Positions 1 through 6,300 of a stretch of DNA of 12,250 nucleotides are shown here, in pieces. The position numbers were made by a program, and so were the translations under genes. The stretch's first letter is position 1. Every line of letters begins with the position of its first letter. A model generated the notes under the pieces. It saw only the letters and a list, made by a program, of their open reading frames with translations. It was not told where the DNA came from and did no database searches. This DNA is from CAYGBW01 sp964348185 (lineage in GTDB: Bacteria; Desulfobacterota; BSN033; WVXP01): positions 1-12,250 of the forward strand of contig CAYGBW010000161.1 of assembly GCA_964348185.1 (NCBI GenBank). The letters run 5' to 3'.

Positions 1-151
1 GGAGTTTTTGACCCGTTCTAAGGCTCGGTCGTTCGATCTTCCGAACTCGGCCTGGCGGCCTCAGACAGCGGAATCTCGCCCCTTCGGGGACACCCTCCTT
101 CGGCAAGCTCAGGACAAGCTCTTCGCCAAGACGGGTAGCCCCAAAAACTCC
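1..151. repeat. Interrupted inverted repeat with REP-like core
   Basis: Bases 1-16 (GGAGTTTTTG followed by ACCCGT) pair with bases 131-151, whose reverse complement reads GGAGTTTTTG, five extra bases, then ACCCGT. Between the arms lie a CCCC-TTC-GGGG hairpin at about 79-89 and the motif CCTTCGGCAAGCTCAGG at 97-113. TTCG/CAAGCTCAGG-type sequence of this kind is common in dispersed intergenic repeats of environmental bacteria; that part is family knowledge, not something counted here. The element touches the window edge, so its left end may be missing. The in-frame reading at 8-190 is not believed to be a gene. Confidence 0.45.
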
Positions 152-241
152 GTAATGTTCGCTCCAGGGACATTTTTCAGTGACGACTAGAACAGGCCAA
201 AATCGATCAACCCCCCCCAAGACATCCTATTTACTTCCGCA

Positions 242-267
242 AAAGCCTTTGCCCTTTGTTAGGCTTT
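242..267. terminator. Weak stem-loop, possible terminator
   Basis: AAAGCCT (242-248) and AGGCTTT (261-267) form a perfect 7-bp stem around a 12-base loop. Read on the minus strand the stem is followed by TTTT-like sequence, and on the plus strand only by TTTAA. With no adjacent gene on the left in this window, its role is uncertain. The rest of 152-440 shows no gene, apart from a REP-like fragment at 409-433. Confidence 0.25.
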
Positions 268-408
268 AATCCTCAGTGTCTCCAATGATTCCCTTCACCT
301 TATCTCGGCCTTGGTGGCCTCTTCCGGGTGGACTCGAGGACGGGTACCGTGTTCCAAAGCGGCCATTACCGGAACCAGATATTTCTCAGTGGCCGCCTCT
401 TTAGCGTG

Positions 409-433
409 GTCTTTGAGCTTGTCGAAGATGGGG
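409..433 (-). repeat. REP-like fragment, inverse of the 97-113 motif
   Basis: The stretch contains TTTGAGCTTGTCGAAGA. Its reverse complement, TCTTCGACAAGCTCAAA, closely matches CCTTCGGCAAGCTCAGG at 97-113, so the two fragments lie in opposite orientation about 300 bases apart. A run of eight G follows. It sits just upstream of the ECF-type promoter and may be a remnant of the same dispersed repeat family. Confidence 0.35.
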
Positions 434-443
434 GGGGCCGAGC

Positions 444-533
444 CGGTAAACCCTTTTGCCCCAAAGACGTCTAAATATCCAAGACCGCTGAAAAGGAGAA
501 ACCTGAATGAAAGGGTTGGAAAAGCTGGCTTGG
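444..533 (+). repeat. Imperfect direct repeat, copy A (promoter, leader, start codons)
   Basis: This segment aligns with 4450-4539 with a single one-base indel in the promoter spacer. CGGTAAACCC and AGACGTCTAAAT are identical in both copies, the 30-base leaders match at 18 positions by hand count, and the first codons of the FecR/DUF6600 gene align with a degenerate copy starting with ACG. The offset from CGGTAAACCC to the start codon is 63 bases here and 64 in copy B, as the indel predicts. Confidence 0.6.
445..476 (+). promoter_or_regulatory. ECF sigma-type promoter of the FecR/DUF6600 gene
   Basis: A -35-like GGTAAAC (445-451) is separated by exactly 16 bases (452-467) from a -10-like CGTCTAAAT (468-476). 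An AAC-containing -35 element and a CGTC-containing -10 element at 16-17 bp is the usual pattern for extracytoplasmic-function sigma factors. The start codon at 507 is about 30 bases further on, preceded by AAGGAGAA. The same arrangement recurs at 4451-4483. The ECF sigma factor encoded at 2775 is the natural candidate to recognise it, which is inference. Confidence 0.55.
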
Positions 534-2516
534 TTCTTATTTATTCTGCTCCTGGTGACGATTCCGATCACCTCAGCCCAAGCACGACCAGGGTTGGAAG
601 ATCCAGAGGGAGAAGAAACGATCCTCGTCGGGCGGATCTCGCACGTTGAGGGACAGCTATGGCGATTTGTGCCTGACAACGGAGACTGGGTTGCCACTGG
701 CAAGGACACGCCATTTGGTTTGGAGGATGCCCTGCACTCCGATGGAGACGGGAGGGCAGAGATCATAATCCCAAACAACACATGGATCAGGATAGATGGC
801 GATACACAGATTCAGATCATGGGACTCCGAGACGATTTAACCGAAATTGATGTCGCCTCGGGTCTGGTTCGCTTCTGCAATAAAGGCTCTGACGTGCTAA
901 TCAAAGCCACCACGCCGTTTGGTTATGTGGTCGCCCCCGGGGAAACGACCTTTGATTTGTACGTGGGAGATGACTCTGTCGAAGTAACCGCTTTGAAGGG
1001 AACCGTGGATTTTGTTCACAACAGGTCCGAGATGGGGTATAGCGTGATCGCAGACTCATCGTCTATTCTCGCAGACGGTTTACAGGTGAGCGCTGGAGTC
1101 GGCCATGTGAACGGCTCTTGGAACCAGTGGAATAGGGGTCGAGAGAACCTGTGGGCTAGAAGGTTACAAGGGAAAGGAGAATCGGCAAATTATCTACCTC
1201 CAAGGCTTCATCACGAGGCTTACGTTCTCGAAGCCCATGGGAGATGGGAAGGGGTTTACTATGACGGAGTCTACCGCTATTTCTGGCGTCCCATTCATGT
1301 CAGGGGTGGCTGGGAGCCATTTACCGTAGGGAGATGGATCGTGTGGTACGGCGACCATACGTGGATCCCCTATGAACCATTTGGGTATGTCACTCACCAC
1401 TATGGAAGCTGGGTGTTTCTGGGAGGGCATTGGTATTGGGCCCCACCTGTGGCTCCCATGAGGATTCATGGACGCCCTCGCCTTCTCAATGTCCCATTTG
1501 CTTGGTATCCGGGAAGAGTCGTCTGGATACGCTTCGGTATCTATGTGGGTTGGGTGCCCTTAGCTCCCCATGAACCCTATTACTGCTACCGCCCCTGGGG
1601 ACCGCACACCGTCGTCGTTAAGAGGATGAACATACCTCATCTGAAGATTAGGATAGACAGATACAGAAACTTCAAGCACGCCGTGATCATCAACCGGAAC
1701 AACCTTCATGGCACAAGGAACTACCGGCATGTCAAGATCAGAAACGTTAATAGTACCAACATCGTCAGAGATTACCGGGTCTTACCCGTTCTCAACGGCA
1801 CCGTCACAAAAAAACATAATAACGGGGGAAAACGTCTCAATTCTTCGAATGTTAACATGGCACGAGGACACCATCGGAAGGCCGCCAGGGGTCAACGGCA
1901 AAACCAACGAAGTGGAAAAAGAGGTCCTAGGGCAGAAGCGAAACCGATTCCCCAGAATCCTTGGGGGATCAGGCAAAGGGGAGTTACAGAGAGAAACCGG
2001 GTGAGACCCCCAAACGTCAAGGATCGGGTGGGCTCTCTGAATCAGCACCGAAAGGCTGCGTCGCAAGCAAAACTCGAGGACCGAGAACGGAAGAGAAGGG
2101 CACGATCAAGGGCAGGAAATCGGGGACAGGTCGGAAGTGAAGCTCCCCGTGCCAATTCACCGACGCACCAAAGCCGTCATGGCGACGGCACGCCGCGGGG
2201 CAACCTGCTACGCCGGAGTAGCCGCTTCGGCTACGAAGGTCGAGTCCGCGCGAAGGCGAGTGAAGGAGAGAGGAGACAGGGGAGAACACCAACGAGGTCT
2301 GTGAAACGGCAAGGGACTCAACCGGTGAACCAAAAGCAACGCTTGAGGGAGCCGCGAAGGGGTCTCCAGAAAATGCCACCCAGATCTAGACAACAGGTCC
2401 AAGGGCGACAGAAAAGAAGAGAGCCGTGGCAGGGTCCTCAACTGGGTCAGGGGCAAAGACCCAAGCAGGACGACCGACGTCGAGGGGGAGGAGAGAGAAA
2501 AACAGGAGGAGGGTAG
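507..2516 (+). CDS. Exported FecR-like/DUF6600 protein with basic low-complexity tail
   Basis: The 669-residue product begins with a clear signal peptide: a hydrophobic core at residues 8-21 and a likely cleavage after SAQA at residue 26. Residues about 40-200 resemble a FecR-type beta domain (VGRISHVEGQLWRF, followed by regular short beta repeats). Residues about 229-360 are rich in Trp, Tyr and Gly, with repeats such as GWEPF, RWIVW, TWIPYEPFG and HYGSWVF; this is the DUF6600 pattern. From about 375 the chain is strongly basic and from about 450 to the end it is low-complexity Arg/Lys/Gln/Gly. The start is set by AAGGAGAA just upstream of ATG 507. The role is unknown; an envelope or cell-surface protein is likely. 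It sits ahead of an ECF sigma/anti-sigma pair and has an ECF-type promoter, so it is a probable target of that sigma factor. The tail carries a REP-like hairpin at 2218-2234. Confidence 0.85.
   Translation: MKGLEKLAWFLFILLLVTIPITSAQARPGLEDPEGEETILVGRISHVEGQLWRFVPDNGDWVATGKDTPFGLEDALHSDGDGRAEIIIPNNTWIRIDGDTQIQIMGLRDDLTEIDVASGLVRFCNKGSDVLIKATTPFGYVVAPGETTFDLYVGDDSVEVTALKGTVDFVHNRSEMGYSVIADSSSILADGLQVSAGVGHVNGSWNQWNRGRENLWARRLQGKGESANYLPPRLHHEAYVLEAHGRWEGVYYDGVYRYFWRPIHVRGGWEPFTVGRWIVWYGDHTWIPYEPFGYVTHHYGSWVFLGGHWYWAPPVAPMRIHGRPRLLNVPFAWYPGRVVWIRFGIYVGWVPLAPHEPYYCYRPWGPHTVVVKRMNIPHLKIRIDRYRNFKHAVIINRNNLHGTRNYRHVKIRNVNSTNIVRDYRVLPVLNGTVTKKHNNGGKRLNSSNVNMARGHHRKAARGQRQNQRSGKRGPRAEAKPIPQNPWGIRQRGVTERNRVRPPNVKDRVGSLNQHRKAASQAKLEDRERKRRARSRAGNRGQVGSEAPRANSPTHQSRHGDGTPRGNLLRRSSRFGYEGRVRAKASEGERRQGRTPTRSVKRQGTQPVNQKQRLREPRRGLQKMPPRSRQQVQGRQKRREPWQGPQLGQGQRPKQDDRRRGGGERKTGGG
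2218..2234. repeat. REP-like hairpin inside the coding sequence
   Basis: GTAGCCG-CTT-CGGCTAC forms a perfect 7-bp stem with a 3-base loop. It is flanked by CGCCGGA and GAAGGTCGAG, a TTCG-rich context like that of dispersed REP-type elements. It falls at about codon 571 of the FecR/DUF6600 gene, within the low-complexity basic tail, and keeps the frame open. Whether it is an inserted repeat or chance composition needs a genome-wide copy count. Confidence 0.4.
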
Positions 2517-2607
2517 AGGTTGTGAGATTCTTGTTTTTCGTGTTATGAATATTCGCCAAGGGTCGAGTATGAGATGGACGGTGAGAGACTCTGGCCGCGT
2601 GTCGCAA

Positions 2608-2638
2608 GGAAACCGAAAAGGGGTTTCTCTGATCTCAA
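2608..2638 (+). promoter_or_regulatory. Possible ECF-type promoter of the sigma gene
   Basis: GGAAAC (2608-2613), a 17-base spacer, then GATCTCAA (2631-2638) partly resembles the GGTAAAC / CGTCTAAA pair seen at 445-476 and 4451-4483. The -10-like part matches at only five of eight positions, so autoregulation of the sigma factor is a suggestion only. The rest of the 2517-2774 gap shows no gene. Confidence 0.25.
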
Positions 2639-2774
2639 CAGGTAGGCGGTCCACCAACGGTGGAAGTGGACAGGAATCGACGCGCAGATTAGAGTATTCT
2701 CTGTGGCTCATAAAGCAATAAGAGCAATTCACGGCGACGATCAAATCGCTGAACTTCGAGGGGAAGGGCGCTCC

Positions 2775-3371
2775 ATGCGGTTGAAAGACGAAGAATTGGT
2801 CGCTCGTGCCCAGAAAAACGATCAGTCGGCCACAGCCGAATTTGTTCGGCGTTACCAGCAAAAGGTGTACGCAATCGCTTACCACCTGTGCTCTGGAGAC
2901 AGTGAAGAAGCGCAAGATCTCACCCAGGAGGCTTTTTTGAGGGTCTTTCGAAATATCAAAACATTTCGTGGAAAATCGTCGTTTTATACCTGGTTTTATC
3001 GTATCATTGTGAATACCTGTTTGGATGGAAGAAGACGTCGTCGGAAGTGGGAACGAATCTTTTCGCCCTGGCGACCCCGGCCGAAAGACGAAGCACGAGC
3101 AAACGAACGATTGGAAGAACAACCGGATGCAGGGGAAAACAGTAATCCCATGAAGGTTTTGACCGGTAAGCAACTGACCCAGGATATTCGGAAAGCCATG
3201 ATGACCCTCCCTGAGAGACAACGGGTAGCTTTTCAACTCAAGGCGTTCCAAGAGATGAGCATTCGCGAAATCGCTGAAATCATGGGATCGACAGAAGGAA
3301 CGGTTAAGAGCCATCTCTTTCGAGCAACCCACACTCTGCGAAAGGTCTTAAAAGACTGGGCGGTGTCATAG
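2775..3371 (+). CDS. ECF-type RNA polymerase sigma factor (sigma-70 family)
   Basis: The product has 198 residues from ATG 2775, a normal ECF length. Region 2 spans about residues 22-92, with the DLTQEAFLRVFRNI and FYTWFYRIIVNTCLD motifs typical of the -10-binding and core-binding segments. Region 4 spans about 137-192, with the helix-turn-helix MSIREIAEIMGSTEGTVKSH. Between them lies a polar linker of about 45 residues. A GTG at 2703 would add 24 residues, but ATG 2775 has GAGGGGAAGG just upstream and puts region 2 at the usual distance from the N-terminus, so it is preferred. The anti-sigma gene follows 13 bases after the stop. The factor probably directs transcription of envelope genes, including the flanking ones, when released from the anti-sigma factor (inference). 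Confidence 0.92.
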   Translation: MRLKDEELVARAQKNDQSATAEFVRRYQQKVYAIAYHLCSGDSEEAQDLTQEAFLRVFRNIKTFRGKSSFYTWFYRIIVNTCLDGRRRRRKWERIFSPWRPRPKDEARANERLEEQPDAGENSNPMKVLTGKQLTQDIRKAMMTLPERQRVAFQLKAFQEMSIREIAEIMGSTEGTVKSHLFRATHTLRKVLKDWAVS

Positions 3372-3384
3372 GAGAGGTGAAGCG

Positions 3385-3906
3385 ATGAAGCCATGTCCTG
3401 ACCACAAAGAGACTCTGCTTTTGGACCTATTCGGGGAACTGAACCCGAATGAACGTTCAGCCTGGGAGAACCATCTCGAGACGTGCGAGGGCTGCCGCGG
3501 AGAACGGCAACAGGTGATGCGTTTCCTTGACACGGTGAGAGTAAACATGCCTTCCCCGGCGCTCTCTCGCGACAAGGCCGCTGCCCTTGCCGGCTCTATC
3601 AATCGGAAACTGATGGGGGAGCGAGAGCAGGGGTGGTGGCGAAAACGGCTCTTGGGTGTGCCTAACAGGTTCATTCCTGCCTTGGCCGCGGCCTCCATAC
3701 TGATAGGGGTATTCGGATGGTTCGGTGTGAAGGGACCTAGAGACCCTTCCTCCATTCGAGGTGACTCGAATCTCAAGTCAGAGGAGCAGATACTTGTCAA
3801 GGATTTGGACATCATTATGAACCTGGAGCTCTTGGAAGAAATGGATACCCTCCAGAAACTGGTCCGAGTCGTCGACCACCGAGATGTCATACGACAGCCT
3901 TTCTAG
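3385..3906 (+). CDS. Zinc-finger membrane anti-sigma factor
   Basis: The 173-residue product starts with C4 and H7, followed by H30, C34 and C37 in the HLETCEGC motif. This is the zf-HC2/ZAS zinc-binding signature of anti-sigma factors that hold ECF sigma factors at the membrane. A single hydrophobic segment at about residues 96-115 would anchor the protein, leaving a short C-terminal periplasmic part of about 55 residues. GGAGAGGTGA precedes ATG 3385. The gene lies 13 bases after the sigma gene, the standard arrangement for co-expressed sigma and anti-sigma pairs. The C-terminal part is too short for a large sensor domain, so signal input may come from partner proteins such as the following DUF3106 protein (inference). 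Confidence 0.85.
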   Translation: MKPCPDHKETLLLDLFGELNPNERSAWENHLETCEGCRGERQQVMRFLDTVRVNMPSPALSRDKAAALAGSINRKLMGEREQGWWRKRLLGVPNRFIPALAAASILIGVFGWFGVKGPRDPSSIRGDSNLKSEEQILVKDLDIIMNLELLEEMDTLQKLVRVVDHRDVIRQPF

Positions 3907-3942
3907 CCGGTGGCCAACTGGGGGCCTGGAGGATGACTCAAT

Positions 3943-4359
3943 ATGGTAAAACCCGTCGATAGACCGTTGAGGTGCTTGAGCCGATGGGGTATTGTCACCC
4001 CTTTAGCCTTGGGAATCATAATCGGCGCCTCCCCTTCGGCCTGGAGCCAATCCAAGAAACACCAGGAAAAGAACTGGAAAACCTATCAGCGCTTGTCTCC
4101 TGACGAGAAGACCGACTTCAACAGGAAGCTCAAAAAGTGGAAGTCCCTGCCTCCTGAAAGACAAAACGTCTTGCGTCAGAGAATGGAACAGTGGAACCAG
4201 CTTCCTCCCCAGGAACGTTCACTCTACGAGAAGCGGTTTGATCAATGGCAAAGGCTTTCGCCCGAGGAGCGTCAGAGAATTCGGAAAAAACTCGATAGAG
4301 CGAACGGATTACCCCCCCAAGAGCAAGAGGAAATTCGTCGAAGATTCCGTTCGCCATAG
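3943..4359 (+). CDS. Exported DUF3106-type repeat protein
   Basis: The 138-residue product has an N-terminal signal sequence (hydrophobic core at about residues 16-30, likely cleavage near AWS-QS at 35). It then has about five roughly 20-residue repeats of the form W-x-x-L-(S/P)-P-(D/E/Q)-(E/R), for example YQRLSPDEK, WKSLPPERQ, WNQLPPQER and WQRLSPEER. This is the DUF3106 pattern, with charged alpha-helical repeats. GGAGGATGA lies upstream of ATG 3943, and the gap from the anti-sigma gene is 36 bases, so the three genes are probably one operon. Function is not known; a periplasmic protein of the ECF regulon is plausible. Repeated Leu-Pro turns between short helices superficially recall the CpxP/Spy-like periplasmic proteins, but I see no direct proof of that. 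Confidence 0.8.
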   Translation: MVKPVDRPLRCLSRWGIVTPLALGIIIGASPSAWSQSKKHQEKNWKTYQRLSPDEKTDFNRKLKKWKSLPPERQNVLRQRMEQWNQLPPQERSLYEKRFDQWQRLSPEERQRIRKKLDRANGLPPQEQEEIRRRFRSP

Positions 4360-4449
4360 CGGATTGTAGCGATGTAGACTTGATGCGAATGAGCACCCAT
4401 AGGGATCAGTTTGAGCAGGAATTTCATGGAGTCTCTCAAAAGACAGGTT

Positions 4450-4539
4450 CGGTAAACCCATTGGCCCCGCTAGACGTCTAAATCTCTAGAACCTCCAAAA
4501 AGGGGAAGTCAAAACGAAGAGAATGGAAAATTGGGTTGG
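4450..4539 (+). pseudogene. Direct repeat copy B: ECF-type promoter plus decayed gene start
   Basis: Here GGTAAAC (4451-4457), a 17-base spacer and CGTCTAAAT (4475-4483) repeat the promoter seen at 445-476. It is followed by a similar A- and G-rich leader with AAAAAGGGGAAG, then ACGAAGAGAATGGAAAA, which aligns with ATGAAAGGGTTGGAAAA of the FecR/DUF6600 gene. The start codon is changed from ATG to ACG, and similarity stops after about nine codons. The simplest reading is the relic of a duplicated gene start. An alternative is a live promoter for a short transcript running antisense to the 3' end of the HPr-domain gene. The rest of 4360-4577 shows no gene and no clear terminator. Confidence 0.5.
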
Positions 4540-4577
4540 CGAGAGACGACGCGGTGATTGTCATGGATGCTTTTGCA

Positions 4578-5885
4578 CTATGTCCACAGGTGAGATAGTT
4601 GGGGGGGAAGGGCGGTCGGATTTCCCTTCTCATCTTCTCCGTAATTGTAATCAGATAAGAGTCTTAGATCCTGAAGGACTCTCCTATCACCTCTAAGCAG
4701 TACCGTTTTGTAACCCTTTCGAGCAATCAATCCTGCGGCCATCGTGATACTCAGCACATTGCCAGCATCATATTCGTTGCCCTCCACGATCATGGAAAGC
4801 TTCGTTCCATAATGCTTTACTAACTTCGCAACCAAACTGGCAGGTCTTAAATGGAATCCGAGCTTCTCTGGAACCTTCAGCTCACAGGTATCGATTTCAG
4901 TATATTTTCCAAGGATTTCACTGGCCAAATCTTTGCCCTTTTGCAAATATCTATTGGTGTAAAACAGCGCAAAGTTTACCATGATATCCAAGATATGAGA
5001 TTCATCAATAATAGCAGATATCTCCCTTCCGTCTTTGCCCTGTCGGGTTGTACGGATATGCCTCTGGTATAGATGAGAAAGCCAATTGACAACGCTCAGG
5101 AGATGCAAAGGCACTGAGATAAAACCTCTAAGCCTTTTCAGGCCTTCATCCTGCGATTCTAGTGGCGTGCGTTTAATATGATGGTCATAGGTCGACTGGA
5201 GGTTGTGAACAAGCGCAATAACTTCCCTCGATCTTTCCTCGTTGACCTTATTGAGTATCGTGTTCTCAAGATCATCTAAATCGCTGTTTACACGATTCCA
5301 CCCAAAATGCTCAACCTTCTCAATGACACCCAGGTATTGAGTCGCTATTTTCGCCAGGATTTTCTGGGCATCGAAATCCTCTTCTTCATCTATGGTGTAG
5401 GGTAGGCGCTTTTGGGGGTAAACCTCTCTGAAGAAATCCTCCTTGAGCGTTCCCCTCGGAAACTTAATGCCCAGCCTTAATGACTCCTCTTTAACCTCTT
5501 CGTAAAGAGAAAGTATGGTTTTATCGAGGAATGTTGACACATTTTGGACTTCTTTGAGTAACTCATCGGCCTCCTCATCGGTAAGGTCATAGGCAGGGTA
5601 CCTGTTGAGGATGTGTTTTAGACTAAACGCAACCTTTGCCAGGTTCCTGATCGAGGCGACGATTTCACAGAAGAAGTACCAGGTTCGATTGTCCCTGGCA
5701 CAGTGGTCGTCCAGAAAACTCTCCAGCTCCTCAGATTCCTCAATCAGATGGGCATAGAATCTTCGAGTATGTGATTTGTGATCTCTATGGAGGAAGTTAT
5801 AGATTTTGAGGAAATTTTGAGCATGCTCCTGGGCCAGCTTGAGAAAATCCTTTTCTGTGATGACCTCGGTTAAGGACCCTTTCAT
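4578..5885 (-). CDS. Large protein with C-terminal HPr phosphocarrier domain
   Basis: From ATG 5885 the product has 435 residues; a TTG at 5903 would add six. ATG is chosen because AGGCGG lies seven bases upstream. About 335 N-terminal residues are charged and predicted mostly helical, and I do not recognise them. The last 90-100 residues resemble HPr of the PEP-dependent phosphotransferase system: KLGFHLRPASLVAKLV matches the active-site GLHARPA loop with the phosphorylatable His (residue 345), and NVLSITMAAGLIARKG matches the KSIMGLMSLGIAKG segment, with Ser379 at the place of regulatory Ser46. HPr normally has about 85-90 residues, so this is a fusion. A regulator responding to phosphotransfer is more likely than a general carrier (inference). 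No enzyme I or HPr kinase is in the window. A transaldolase-type gene lies divergently. Confidence 0.8.
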   Translation of the reverse strand: MKGSLTEVITEKDFLKLAQEHAQNFLKIYNFLHRDHKSHTRRFYAHLIEESEELESFLDDHCARDNRTWYFFCEIVASIRNLAKVAFSLKHILNRYPAYDLTDEEADELLKEVQNVSTFLDKTILSLYEEVKEESLRLGIKFPRGTLKEDFFREVYPQKRLPYTIDEEEDFDAQKILAKIATQYLGVIEKVEHFGWNRVNSDLDDLENTILNKVNEERSREVIALVHNLQSTYDHHIKRTPLESQDEGLKRLRGFISVPLHLLSVVNWLSHLYQRHIRTTRQGKDGREISAIIDESHILDIMVNFALFYTNRYLQKGKDLASEILGKYTEIDTCELKVPEKLGFHLRPASLVAKLVKHYGTKLSMIVEGNEYDAGNVLSITMAAGLIARKGYKTVLLRGDRRVLQDLRLLSDYNYGEDEKGNPTALPPQLSHLWT

Positions 5886-6300
5886 AGAGAGACCGCCTGC
5901 CAATGAATCTCAACCTGGTCAATTCTATCACAACTCTCACTGTAAAAGAACAGGTTGGAACAGTCTTCGATAGAGCTTCCCACCTCGTAAGGGGGATGCA
6001 TTGTTCTTTCCCACCCTTCCGTCTACCGCCTCTCTGCCACCGGGTCAGGCAGGTCCCCACGTTTGTCAGCCCTTGATAGATCGGCCTTGTGGCGACTCCA
6101 GGTTTTTCTGTTGAGCCTGTCCGTCATGCCGGTCCTCAACGGATTTCCATGAATATACCGGACCCCATTCAAAAAACTAGCCTAATCCGGTTTCTGTGAC
6201 AGGGATTGGCATGGACAACCCTCGCAAAAAAGTTTAGCATAATATTAGGGTAACGGAATCCGATTTTCGTCCTATCCCCTTCGCCGAAAGGAGAGAAGAA
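5886..6300. other. Divergent intergenic region
   Basis: These 415 bases separate the HPr-domain gene on the minus strand from the transaldolase-type gene on the plus strand. I find no open frame that looks like a gene, no tRNA and no clear operator. GTTGAG (6110-6115) and CTCAAC (6135-6140) form a small hairpin around CCG/CGG, without a following T tract. Promoters for both genes must lie here, and the only fair candidate is at 6212-6240. Confidence 0.5.
6212..6240 (+). promoter_or_regulatory. Possible housekeeping promoter of the transaldolase gene
   Basis: TGGACA (6212-6217), a 17-base spacer and TAGCAT (6235-6240) match sigma-70 hexamers moderately, in an A-rich stretch about 60 bases before the start codon. 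The match is weak and unsupported by other evidence. Confidence 0.25.

Noticed and set aside
401..781. Minus-strand open frame of 126 codons
   Set aside because: It overlaps the promoter and signal peptide region of the FecR/DUF6600 gene and has no protein-like features.
2208..3332. Long minus-strand open frame of 374 codons
   Set aside because: It lies opposite the sigma factor gene and the tail of the FecR/DUF6600 gene, has no recognisable motif, and the plus-strand sigma gene is unmistakable.
4524..4703. Short open frame starting with ATG just after promoter copy B
   Set aside because: It runs antisense into the 3' end of the HPr-domain gene, has an irregular composition and no ribosome-binding site at a suitable distance.
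5417..5424. GGTAAACC match to the ECF -35 element inside the HPr-domain gene
   Set aside because: No CGTC-type -10 element follows at 16-17 bases.
6206..6225. TTGGCATG resembling a sigma-54 -24 element before the transaldolase gene
   Set aside because: There is no TTGC at the required -12 spacing.
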